Positions 1-6,384 of a stretch of 6,384 nt of DNA are shown here, piece after piece. The stretch's first letter is position 1. Every line of letters begins with the position of its first letter. Origin of the DNA: an uncultured Clostridia bacterium (GTDB lineage Bacteria; Bacillota; Clostridia; Christensenellales; CAG-314). The translations under genes and the position numbers were made by a program. The stretch spans positions 1 to 6,384 of the forward strand of contig CALLXO010000229.1 of assembly GCA_937875645.1 (NCBI GenBank). The letters are read 5' to 3'. Under the pieces are notes generated by a model. It saw only the letters and a program-made list of their open reading frames with translations. It was not told where the DNA came from and did not search any database.

Positions 1-2
1 CC

Positions 3-437
3 GGCGACTTGCAGGAAAAAGTGAATCCCTATTTAAGACCGCTTTATGACGGTTTGCAAGAGATGTTTGGATTGGAAACTTATCAAAAGCTTATAGAAAA
101 GGGCGCTATCGAAGTAGCTCCGCTTGCGTATATGAGAGGACGTACTCTGTCCAACGCCTTTATTATTTTGGACGAGGCACAAAACACCACGAAGGAACAA
201 ATGAAGATGTTTTTGACAAGGTTGGGCGAAAACAGTAAAATGGTTGTTAACGGCGACCTTACACAAACAGATTTACCCGAAGGCAAAAAGAGCGGATTAA
301 AAGACGCTGTAACTATACTAAAAAACATAGAGGGTTTAGCCATATGTTTTTTGACAGAAAAAGACGTTGTGCGCCATCCGCTTGTACAAGCTATCGTAAA
401 GGCGTACGAAAAACGGTATAATTTGGAAAAGAGGTAA
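3..437 (+). CDS. phoH: PhoH-family ATPase (YbeZ/PhoL-like), C-terminal part, 5' end outside window
   Basis: This is the last 144 residues of a PhoH-like P-loop NTPase, whose full length is usually about 320 residues. The frame is already open at base 3 ([10 protein letters not shown]), matching the conserved family segment just before the second half of the ATPase domain, so the gene begins upstream of the window. A TTG at base 9 is an internal Leu codon, not a start. The Walker B motif is visible as F-I-I-L-D-E-A-Q (codons about 159-182), followed by N-T-T and then the conserved [10 protein letters not shown] segment. The Walker A loop lies outside the window. PhoH/YbeZ proteins are cytoplasmic and are thought to work in RNA metabolism with YbeY, which is encoded two genes downstream; the exact activity is not settled. 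The final Lys-Arg-stop (AAGAGGTAA) also forms the ribosome binding site for the next gene, which starts one base after the stop. Confidence 0.93.
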   Translation, partial: GDLQEKVNPYLRPLYDGLQEMFGLETYQKLIEKGAIEVAPLAYMRGRTLSNAFIILDEAQNTTKEQMKMFLTRLGENSKMVVNGDLTQTDLPEGKKSGLKDAVTILKNIEGLAICFLTEKDVVRHPLVQAIVKAYEKRYNLEKR

Positions 438-438
438 A

Positions 439-1917
439 ATGAAAGGCAATTTAACAAAAAACAAACTCTTGTCGGGAGTTTTTTTGGCAGTAATCAGCTA
501 TGTTTTACTAAGCCTGTTTATATGGTTTACCGTAGTGAAAAATCAGTTTTACGGTTACGGTATAAAAACTATAGTTTTTTATTACATTTCTATCGCCGTA
601 TTCTTTTCGGCGTTTCTTTTCTATATGTATTTTGTAGACATAGAAGCATTGTCATCGTCACGCAAAACTGCGGCAATCTTTACGGTTTTTATTGTTAATT
701 ATGTAATTATATATTATTGCAGTTTAATAAACAGCAATTTAGCGCCTTTAGCGCTCACCACACTTATTCTTACTTTGTTGGTAGGCGCAAAATCGGCTGT
801 TTTTGCCAACGTGATGCAAATACTTATATTATTTACTACAAATTTTGTATTTGAGGTTATGGATAAAAGTCAACTTTTTGTTTGTCTTTTTATTGGTTTA
901 TCCACCGTAACTATATCTGCTTTTTCCATTAAATACCACAATAAGCGCATAAGTTATGTCGGCACCGGTGTTGCTTTAAGTATTATTAGTGCAGTAGCTG
1001 CAACAATAATATATTTTATGTTTTTAGAGGGTGCGTTTGTTTTACAAAATTACCTGACAAACGTATTATTTGCTTTGGGCGGTGGTATGTTAAACATAAT
1101 GCTAATGTTTCTGCTGCTGCCGTTGTTTGAAAAGATGTTTAACATAACGACAGATTTTAGGTTAGCGGAATTGACAAACACCAATCAACCGTTATTAAAA
1201 CGTTTATTTAACGAAGCTCCCGGTACTTTTAACCACAGTATGACTGTGGCAAATTATACAGAGGCGTGTGCTATGGCAATAGGCGAAAATACCTATCTTG
1301 CACGTGCGGCGGGCTATTATCACGACATAGGCAAGTTGCGAAATCCTGTTTATTTCAGCGAAAATCAACGTGACGGATACAACCCCCACAACGAAATAGC
1401 GCCGGAAGTAAGCGTGTCCTTTTTAAAAAACCATATAGTCTATGGGTTAAGCTTAGCAAGGACATATAAGTTGCCTGTCGAATTAGAAAGGGCGATAATA
1501 GAGCATCACGGTAGCTTTGTAATGAAATTTTTCTATACAAAAGCAAAACAATATACTGAGGGGGAGCTTTCGTTAAGAGATTATTGCTACGAGGGTCCTA
1601 CGCCCACCACCAAAATTAATGGTATACTAATGGTAGTGGACGCTTGCGAAGCGGCATTGCGCTCACTTTCCGTTGACGATAAAGCAAAGGCGGAAAAAGT
1701 CGTAGAGGGTATTGTTAAGGAACGTATGGAGTTTGGTCAGTTTGACAATTGCGACCTTACAATGAAGGAAATTGACACTATTAAACAGACTATTATCACC
1801 ACATACATGGGTGCACGACACGAAAGAGTAAAATATCCCGAAATAGCAATTTCTGCCGAAAATAAGCAGGAGGAAAATATTACTGATACGCTAAAGGAGA
1901 TTACCACAGAAAAATGA
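439..1917 (+). CDS. pgpH: 7TM-HD cyclic-di-AMP phosphodiesterase (PgpH/YqfF family) lacking the extracellular domain
   Basis: Membrane-anchored HD-domain metallophosphohydrolase of 492 residues. Relatives such as Listeria PgpH hydrolyse cyclic-di-AMP to pApA in the cytoplasm. About eight hydrophobic helices are visible: roughly residues 11-33, 44-66, 78-95, 100-116, 119-135, 145-163, 172-196 and 205-230. The C-terminal HD domain keeps every expected metal ligand: H266 (F-N-H-S), H295-D296 in Y-Y-H-D-I-G-K, H332, H356-H357 in E-H-H-G, and D401. Family members are usually about 700 residues, with a large extracellular 7TMR-HDED domain between helices 1 and 2. Here that stretch is only about ten residues. 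The ATG at 439 is fixed by the GAGG at 431-434 and by the phoH stop at 437, so no N-terminal extension is possible. The stop overlaps the ybeY start (ATGA). The 30-residue tail is charged and poorly conserved. Family assignment is firm; cyclic-di-AMP as substrate is inferred from homologues. Confidence 0.9.
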   Translation: MKGNLTKNKLLSGVFLAVISYVLLSLFIWFTVVKNQFYGYGIKTIVFYYISIAVFFSAFLFYMYFVDIEALSSSRKTAAIFTVFIVNYVIIYYCSLINSNLAPLALTTLILTLLVGAKSAVFANVMQILILFTTNFVFEVMDKSQLFVCLFIGLSTVTISAFSIKYHNKRISYVGTGVALSIISAVAATIIYFMFLEGAFVLQNYLTNVLFALGGGMLNIMLMFLLLPLFEKMFNITTDFRLAELTNTNQPLLKRLFNEAPGTFNHSMTVANYTEACAMAIGENTYLARAAGYYHDIGKLRNPVYFSENQRDGYNPHNEIAPEVSVSFLKNHIVYGLSLARTYKLPVELERAIIEHHGSFVMKFFYTKAKQYTEGELSLRDYCYEGPTPTTKINGILMVVDACEAALRSLSVDDKAKAEKVVEGIVKERMEFGQFDNCDLTMKEIDTIKQTIITTYMGARHERVKYPEIAISAENKQEENITDTLKEITTEK

Positions 1918-2387
1918 AAATTTTTTTCAGCAATGTAAATTTTCTTAGTCGTATTTTAATAACAAAAACACTCAAATTTGCTCTTAATTATTTGGGTCAG
2001 CCACAAAATATCGAGCTAAGTTGCATTTTTGCAAGTCAAGAGGAGATAAGGCAAATTAACAAACAACACCGAAACATTGACGCAGCAACAGACGTATTGA
2101 GTTTTCCTACTTTGCACTTAAAGGCGCCGCAAATAATAAAGGATACTTTTAACGCTGACAAAAACCCGCAGACACAAAACTTTGTTTTAGGCGATATAGT
2201 AATATGCTTAGACGTAGCAAAAAAGCAAGCTAAGGAGTACGGTCACTCTTTAAAGCGTGAAGTAGCATTTTTAGCACTGCACGGGTTTTTACATCTGTTA
2301 GGTTATGACCATACGGAAAAAACTGAAGAAGAAAAAATGTTTTCCCTAACGGAAATTATTTTAGAAAAACTAAACATCAAGAGGTAA
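1914..2387 (+). CDS. ybeY: YbeY, rRNA-maturation endoribonuclease / metalloprotein
   Basis: YbeY is a small cytoplasmic zinc protein needed for 16S rRNA 3'-end maturation and 70S ribosome quality control. This copy has 157 residues, the usual size. The zinc-binding signature H-G-F-L-H-L-L-G-Y-D-H is intact, with H123, H127 and H133 as the three ligands. Upstream of it are the conserved N-K-Q-H-R-N-I-D block (R53), the T-D-V-L-S-F-P block (59-65) and L-G-D-I-V-I (92-97). The start ATG overlaps the stop of the HD gene by four bases. A GGAG at 1896-1899 lies 14 bases upstream, somewhat far, so translational coupling probably helps. The gene ends two bases before era, with no dgkA or cdd between them. 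Its last codons, Lys-Arg-stop, carry the era ribosome binding site. Confidence 0.95.
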   Translation: MKIFFSNVNFLSRILITKTLKFALNYLGQPQNIELSCIFASQEEIRQINKQHRNIDAATDVLSFPTLHLKAPQIIKDTFNADKNPQTQNFVLGDIVICLDVAKKQAKEYGHSLKREVAFLALHGFLHLLGYDHTEKTEEEKMFSLTEIILEKLNIKR

Positions 2388-2389
2388 CA

Positions 2390-3289
2390 ATGACGCAAAT
2401 AAAATCAGGATACATTGCAATTGTCGGCAGGGCAAACGCGGGTAAATCAACTTTGTTAAACAGCTTAATTCAACAAAAGATAAGTATAGTCAGTCCAAAG
2501 CCGCAAACCACTCGCGAAAATATTTTGGGTATATGGACAGAGGACAATTATCAAATGATATTTGTTGATACGCCGGGTGCGCTTGTGCCAAAAAACCAGT
2601 TGGGTAGTATTATGGCTAAAAATATCGAAAATGCAGTAGTTGACGTAGACTGTATTCTTTTGGTAATTGACGGACACGAGGGAATTAAAAACGCTGATTT
2701 AGATTTAGTTGAAAAATACAGCAAAAACGATATTCCTCTTGTGATTGCCGTTACAAAAACGGATATTTCTCAACCGGAAAAGCTTATGGAACAATTAAGC
2801 AAGCTCAACGCTTATCCTAAAATCAAGGAGGTATACGCTGTTTCGGCACGTAAAAACAGAGGAGTGGAGGAACTAAAACAGCATCTAAAAACTTATTTGA
2901 CAGACGAGAAAATGTATTTTGAAGCAGACGAAATAACAGATAAATCAGAGCGATTTTTGGTTTGTGAGATAATAAGGGAAAAAGCATTGTTACTTTTAAA
3001 TCAAGAAATACCGCATGGGATAGGTATCGAATTAAACAAGATGACCTACAACGAGATAAAAAACAATTGGCTAATTGACGCAAACATTATTACCGAAAAA
3101 GCGTCGCATAAAGGCATAATCTTAGGCAAACAAGGCAAGATGATAAAAAGCATAGGCACATCCGCCCGAAAAGCAATCGAAAAACTTTTAGGTGCACACG
3201 TCAATTTGCAATTGTGGGTTAAAATAAAAGAAGATTGGCGCAACAGCAACTTTATTTTAAATGAAATAGGTTACAGTCAAAGAGACTAA
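2390..3289 (+). CDS. era: GTPase Era, 30S ribosomal subunit assembly factor
   Basis: Era is a GTPase with a C-terminal KH domain that binds the 3' end of 16S rRNA and checks 30S assembly. The protein has 299 residues, the normal length. Visible motifs are: G1 G-R-A-N-A-G-K-S-T (13-21), the switch region P-Q-T-T-R-E-N-I-L-G-I (38-48), G3 D-T-P-G (60-63), G4 T-K-T-D (122-125), and G5 S-A-R (152-154). The KH domain shows the E-I-P-H-G entry (206-210) and the RNA-binding G-K-Q-G loop (246-249), and ends with the family hallmark L-W-V-K-I-K-E-D-W-R-N (275-285). The G4 motif has Thr where Era usually has Asn (NKxD), and G1 reads GRANAGKS rather than GRPNVGKS; both are conservative enough to leave a working GTPase likely. 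The start ATG follows AGAGG (2380-2384) by five bases. The gene closes the tightly packed run from phoH. Confidence 0.96.
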   Translation: MTQIKSGYIAIVGRANAGKSTLLNSLIQQKISIVSPKPQTTRENILGIWTEDNYQMIFVDTPGALVPKNQLGSIMAKNIENAVVDVDCILLVIDGHEGIKNADLDLVEKYSKNDIPLVIAVTKTDISQPEKLMEQLSKLNAYPKIKEVYAVSARKNRGVEELKQHLKTYLTDEKMYFEADEITDKSERFLVCEIIREKALLLLNQEIPHGIGIELNKMTYNEIKNNWLIDANIITEKASHKGIILGKQGKMIKSIGTSARKAIEKLLGAHVNLQLWVKIKEDWRNSNFILNEIGYSQRD

Positions 3290-3294
3290 TTAAA

Positions 3295-3311
3295 TAAAAA
3301 GACACTTTTTA
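3295..3311 (+). terminator. Weak hairpin just after era (possible attenuator or terminator)
   Basis: Seven paired bases (TAAAAAG at 3295-3301 with CTTTTTA at 3305-3311) enclose the loop ACA, starting six bases after the era stop. All but one pair are A-T, and no separate U tract follows, so it would be a poor intrinsic terminator. An overlapping alternative, CACTT/GAGTG (3303-3307 with 3313-3317), competes for the same bases. Listed because it is the only structure visible between era and the next gene; its function is uncertain. Confidence 0.2.
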
Positions 3312-3358
3312 AGAGTGCATAAAAAATAACAGTCGTGCAAAGACTAAGGAAAAGCAAC

Positions 3359-3366
3359 GGGAGGGG
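3359..3366 (+). promoter_or_regulatory. Strong ribosome binding site of the yqzL-like gene
   Basis: GGGAGGGG ends seven bases before the ATG at 3374. This purine-rich Shine-Dalgarno site is what makes the 35-codon reading frame a convincing gene rather than a chance frame. Confidence 0.75.
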
Positions 3367-3373
3367 CAAGAAA

Positions 3374-3481
3374 ATGGATGATATAGATTTAGCATGGCAA
3401 TTGTTTAAAAAGACGGGTCAACCCGCTTACTACTCACTCTACAAAAGATTGACGGAGGAAGATGAACACAAAAACCGTTAA
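3374..3481 (+). CDS. yqzL: YqzL-like small protein (35 aa), function unknown
   Basis: A very small gene of 35 codons between era and recO, the place where Bacillota carry yqzL. The protein begins M-D-D-I-D-L-A-W-Q-L-F-K-K-T-G-Q-P and continues A-Y-Y-S-L-Y-K-R-L. The W-x-L-F-x-x-T-G core followed by a Tyr-rich Y-x-x-Y segment is, from memory, the hallmark of the YqzL family (about 45-50 residues in Bacillus). The remaining C-terminus is acidic, then basic. It has no membrane segment and no Cys. The start is set by GGGAGGGG at 3359-3366. Its last 20 bases overlap the first codons of recO in another frame, and its codons for T-E-E contain the recO ribosome binding site, so the two are probably translated in a coupled way. 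No biochemical role is known to me. The position and motif make the call fairly secure despite the size. Confidence 0.82.
   Translation: MDDIDLAWQLFKKTGQPAYYSLYKRLTEEDEHKNR
3454..3458 (+). promoter_or_regulatory. recO ribosome binding site inside the yqzL-like gene
   Basis: GGAGG lies only three bases before the ATG at 3462, closer than the usual 5-9. No better in-frame start is seen, because the conserved RecO N-terminus begins right after this ATG. Short spacing combined with the overlap suggests that RecO synthesis depends on translation of the upstream small gene. Confidence 0.6.
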
Positions 3482-4181
3482 GGCAATATGCTTAAAAACG
3501 GCGGATTATTTAGATTTTGATAAAATGCTGCTATTATACAGCTTAGAAGAGGGCAAATTAAGTGCGCACATAAAGGGCGTAAAAAAGCCGCAGGCAAAAC
3601 TCAAGTTTGCGGCACAACAGTTTTGTTTTGGAGACTATCAGCTTAGCGAAAAAAACGGGCGGTTTTTGGTTATTAATTGTACCGAAATCGAGAGTTTTTT
3701 TGATTTGCGAAAGGATATTGACGCCTTTACATGCGCTTGTGTTATGACAGAATTTGTTTCTGTTGTAGGACAGGAAAATGAGTCCAACGCTTCTTTATTT
3801 TTATTATTAATTAAGTCATTGATAAAGTTGACAGAGGACATTGTGCCTAAATTGGTGCTTACAAAATTTTTATTGGAGGGGATAAAGATTGCAGGATTCG
3901 GCTTGTTTTTTGATAAATGCAATTGTTGCTCCTCCACAGTATTTTCTAAATTATACATAGACAACATAAAGGGCGGAGCAGTTTGTCAAAATTGCATAAG
4001 CGATGCTTCATTGCCGTTGTCTCCCGCTGTCTTAAATTGCTTTCGGCAGGTAGACAATACCTCGCTTGAAAGAATATCGATATTAAAAATAGACGTTTAC
4101 TTAAACGAGATGCTTTTAAATTTATCGTCTTATATTCAAAATTTAATAAAAAAACTCAACAGCATACAATTTTTGTTATAA
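3462..4181 (+). CDS. recO: DNA repair protein RecO
   Basis: RecO loads RecA onto SSB-coated single-stranded DNA together with RecR, and anneals complementary strands, in RecFOR recombinational repair. The protein has 239 residues, close to the family norm of about 240-255. The N-terminal OB-fold begins with V-K-A-I-C-L-K-T-A-D-Y (6-16) and includes the conserved G-K-L-S-A-H-I-K-G-V-K-K-P segment (31-43). A helical domain follows. A zinc finger is clear: C153-x2-C156 and C175-x2-C178, with an extra Cys at 155. The N-terminal start is the ATG at 3462, overlapping the yqzL-like gene by 20 bases. The sequence is divergent in the middle but colinear with the family throughout. The gene is followed by a 114-base gap and the separately promoted ppdK, so it probably ends the operon. 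Confidence 0.92.
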   Translation: MNTKTVKAICLKTADYLDFDKMLLLYSLEEGKLSAHIKGVKKPQAKLKFAAQQFCFGDYQLSEKNGRFLVINCTEIESFFDLRKDIDAFTCACVMTEFVSVVGQENESNASLFLLLIKSLIKLTEDIVPKLVLTKFLLEGIKIAGFGLFFDKCNCCSSTVFSKLYIDNIKGGAVCQNCISDASLPLSPAVLNCFRQVDNTSLERISILKIDVYLNEMLLNLSSYIQNLIKKLNSIQFLL

Positions 4182-4196
4182 AAATAAGCTATTTTT
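4180..4196 (+). terminator. A/T-only hairpin at the recO stop (weak terminator candidate)
   Basis: AAAAATA (4180-4186) and TATTTTT (4190-4196) pair perfectly over seven bases around the loop AGC, overlapping the recO stop codon. The 3' arm ends in five Ts, so it could act as a weak bidirectional terminator, but with no G-C pair the stem is unstable. No stronger terminator is visible before ppdK. Confidence 0.25.
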
Positions 4197-4216
4197 CTCA
4201 TACTACGTTTAATTTG

Positions 4217-4245
4217 TTGTAAAATATCCAAAAATTTGTTAGAAT
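4217..4245 (+). promoter_or_regulatory. Candidate sigma-A-type promoter for ppdK
   Basis: The -35 box TTGTAA (4217-4222; 4 of 6 consensus bases) is followed after exactly 17 bases by the -10 box TAGAAT (4240-4245; 5 of 6). Transcription would begin near 4252, giving a leader of about 45 bases. It lies in the 114-base gap between recO and ppdK, where a new transcription unit is expected. No operator or riboswitch fold is evident in the short leader. Confidence 0.5.
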
Positions 4246-4280
4246 AAGCCGGTTAGTAAAATAAAAAGTTGATTTAGATT

Positions 4281-4286
4281 AGGAGG
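4281..4286 (+). promoter_or_regulatory. Ribosome binding site that sets the GTG start of ppdK
   Basis: A perfect AGGAGG lies nine bases before the GTG at 4296. The translation from this GTG ([11 protein letters not shown]) matches the known PPDK N-terminus from its first residues, so the non-ATG start is well supported. Confidence 0.8.
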
Positions 4287-4295
4287 AAAAATCAA

Positions 4296-6384
4296 GTGAC
4301 AAAATATGTGTATCTTTTTAATGAGGGCAACGGAGCAATGCGGAATTTATTGGGCGGTAAAGGCGCAAACTTAGCAGAAATGATTAATTTAGGTTTGCCA
4401 GTTCCTGATGGATTCACCATAACAACAGAGGCTTGCACAAAGTATTACCAAGACGGACAAAAGTTATCGACGGAAATTGTTGAGCAGATTTATAATGCTC
4501 TGTCAGCACTGGAACAAAAATTAGGCAAAAAATTAGGGGACGTAAACAATCCGCTGCTGGTCAGCGTTCGCAGCGGCTCACGTGCTTCCATGCCGGGCAT
4601 GATGGACACCATATTAAATTTAGGGTTAAATGACCAAACTGTTGAAAGCTTAGCAAAATTAACAGGCAACGCACGTTTTGCATACGACAGTTACCGCAAA
4701 TGTATTCTGACGTTGTTATGGATGTCGAAAAATCAAATTTCGAAAAAATCCTTGACGAGACAAAAAAGGAAAAAGGCTATAAGTTAGACACCGAGCTGGA
4801 TGCAGAAGACCTAAAACAAATTGTATCAAAATTTAAAGAATTTTATAAGCAGAGCAAAAAAGAAGAATTTCCCCAAGACCCCAAAATACAGCTTATGGGA
4901 GCAGTTTTGGCAGTTTTCCGCAGTTGGGACAATCCTCGAGCGATATATTACCGCCGCATAAACGATATTCCCGGCAGTTGGGGCACAGCAGTTAACGTTC
5001 AGTCAATGGTATTTGGCAATATGGGCGAGGACAGCGGCACAGGCGTAGCTTTTACACGCAATCCTTCCACAGGCGAAAAAGTCTTGTTTGGCGAATATCT
5101 TATGAACGCTCAGGGCGAAGACGTTGTCGCAGGAATACGTACACCTGAACCTATTAGTCACCTTGAAACCACAAACAAAGATGTATATGATCAGTTTGTC
5201 AAAATATGCAAAATATTAGAAGACCACTATAAAGACATGCAGGACATGGAGTTTACTATCGAAAAGGGTAAGCTTTATATGCTGCAAACGCGAAGCGGCA
5301 AGCGTACAGCAGTAGCCGCACTCAATATTGCAATAGATTTTGTAAACGAAGGCAAAATTGACGACAAGGAAGCAGTTATGCGAATAGACCCCAAACAACT
5401 TGATGCACTTTTGCACCCGCAGTTTGACGAATCCGCATTAAAGAAAGCAAAGCCTATAAGCAACGGTCTTCCGGCAAGTCCCGGAGCTGCTTGCGGAAAG
5501 GTTTACACCTCAGCGGAAAAAGCAATAGCCGCCGCTAAAAACAAGGAAAAGGTTATTTTAGTAAGGCTGGAAACTTCTCCTGAAGATATCGAAGGTATGG
5601 CGGCAAGTCAAGGTGTATTGACGGCACGCGGGGGTATGACAAGTCACGCCGCTGTAGTTGCTCGTGGTATGGGTATCTGCTGCGTGGCAGGATGTGCTGA
5701 TTTAGTAATAAACGAAGAAGAAAATTTCTTTTATATCAAAGACCAAAAGTTTAAGGAAGGAGACATAATTTCCCTTGACGGCAGCACGGGCAATATTTAC
5801 AACGAAAAAATACAAACAATTGATGCATCAGTTTCGGGCAACTTTGGTAAAATTATGGATTGGGCGGACAAATACCGTGCATTGAAAGTTCGCACAAATG
5901 CTGACACGCCGCTGGACAGCTCAGTAGCTGTTAAATTTGGCGCAGAAGGTATTGGTCTTTGCCGCACAGAGCATATGTTCTTTGAAGCGGACAGGATAAA
6001 AGCAGTTAGAGAAATGATTGTTTCTAAAACGGTGGAAGAGCGCAAAAAGGCGTTGGCAAAGCTTTTGCCCATTCAGCGTAAAGACTTTGAGGGCATATAC
6101 GAAGCTATGGAAAATCGTCCGGTAACTATCAGGTTTTTAGATCCTCCTTTGCACGAGTTTTTACCTCATACCGATGCGGAAATTACCGACCTTGCTAAGG
6201 ATATGGGATTGACTTTTGAATCCTTAAAAGCTACGATAGCAAGTCTGCATGAGTTTAACCCAATGTTAGGACACCGTGGATGCCGTTTAACAGTTACCTA
6301 TCCCGAAATAGCCGAAATGCAAACGAGAGCGGTTATGGAAGCGGCAGTCAATGTTCGTAAAAATAAGGGTTACGACATTGTTCC
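4296..6384 (+). pseudogene. ppdK: Pyruvate, phosphate dikinase (PPDK), frameshifted and cut by the window edge
   Basis: PPDK converts pyruvate, ATP and phosphate to PEP, AMP and pyrophosphate, reversibly; anaerobes use it in glycolysis or gluconeogenesis. The first part (4296-4697) reads normally from GTG, with K22 (G-G-K-G-A-N-L) and R92 (V-R-S-G-S-R) of the ATP-binding domain, up to Y-D-S-Y-R. The frame then changes: the original frame runs on for 29 unrelated codons to a TAG at 4785-4787. The conserved sequence resumes in another frame at the ATG at 4700 and stays open for 561 codons to the window end. That part has the ATP-site arginine in L-Q-T-R (5291), the phosphorylated His in G-G-M-T-S-H (5645, about residue 454), and the pyruvate/PEP-site arginines in G-L-C-R-T-E-H (5963) and I-R-F-L-D (6131). 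About 175 C-terminal residues lie outside. The long clean second frame implies a very recent mutation, or an error in the sequence. Confidence 0.88.
4698..4700 (+). other. Frameshift junction in ppdK (about 10 bases missing)
   Basis: The family sequence here is Y-D-S-Y-R-(K/R)-F-I-Q-M-(F/Y)-S-D-V-V-M. In the window, the Arg codon (4695-4697) is followed by two bases and then by ATG-TAT-TCT-GAC-GTT-GTT-ATG in the new frame. Twelve bases for four residues are expected between Arg and Met and only two are present, so the simplest reading is a 10-base deletion. The ATG at 4700 has no ribosome binding site, so independent initiation of the second part is unlikely. Confidence 0.8.

Noticed and set aside
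9..437. Start of phoH at the TTG at base 9
   Set aside because: The frame is open upstream and G-D-L-Q-E-K is internal to the PhoH family, so this Leu is not a start.
83..457. 124-codon reading frame on the minus strand across phoH
   Set aside because: It lies opposite the conserved phoH Walker B region, has no recognisable protein features, and is a shadow of the real gene.
3290..3373. A promoter or small RNA in the era-yqzL gap
   Set aside because: No -35/-10 pair with proper spacing is found; the gap is A-rich with only short weak hairpins.
3638..3967. 109-codon reading frame on the minus strand inside recO
   Set aside because: It is antisense to a colinear RecO with an intact zinc finger and has no known motif.
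4698..4787. Programmed ribosomal frameshift in ppdK
   Set aside because: No slippery heptamer with a downstream structure is seen at the junction, and several conserved residues are missing, which recoding would not explain.
5797..6072. 91-codon and other minus-strand frames opposite ppdK
   Set aside because: They oppose highly conserved PPDK sequence; open antisense frames are expected there from codon bias.
4700..6384. Independent second gene starting at the ATG at 4700
   Set aside because: There is no ribosome binding site, and this Met is an internal conserved residue of PPDK; it reads as the rest of a frameshifted gene.

Overview
The window carries a conserved bacterial housekeeping cluster, entirely on the + strand, in a visibly AT-rich genome. 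The order phoH – 7TM-HD (PgpH/YqfF family) – ybeY – era – yqzL-like – recO – ppdK is typical of Bacillota. The yqzL-like gene, the PgpH-type HD protein and a Clostridium-type pyruvate phosphate dikinase (PPDK) suggest an anaerobic, Clostridia-like member. The exact family cannot be told from this window.

Layout: 3-437 is the 3' end of phoH, cut by the window edge. 439-1917 is a membrane HD-domain phosphodiesterase, 1914-2387 is ybeY, and 2390-3289 is era. These four are packed with gaps of 1-2 bases or a 4-base ATGA overlap, and look like one translationally coupled operon. An 84-base gap follows. Then come a 35-codon yqzL-like gene (3374-3481) and recO (3462-4181), which overlap by 20 bases. 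After a 114-base gap holding a plausible sigma-A-type promoter, ppdK starts at a GTG (4296) and runs off the right edge. It is broken by a frame change at about 4698-4700.

Functionally, phoH, ybeY and era belong to the RNA and ribosome quality-control group: YbeY is an rRNA-processing metalloprotein and Era a 30S assembly GTPase. The HD protein would lower cyclic-di-AMP. RecO acts in recombinational repair. PPDK interconverts PEP and pyruvate in glycolysis or gluconeogenesis of anaerobes and has its own promoter.

I see no mobile element, CRISPR array, RNA gene or novel multi-gene system. The points that stand out are the roughly 10-base deletion that breaks ppdK, the missing extracellular domain of the PgpH-like protein, the small yqzL-like gene, and the absence of dgkA and cdd between ybeY and era.
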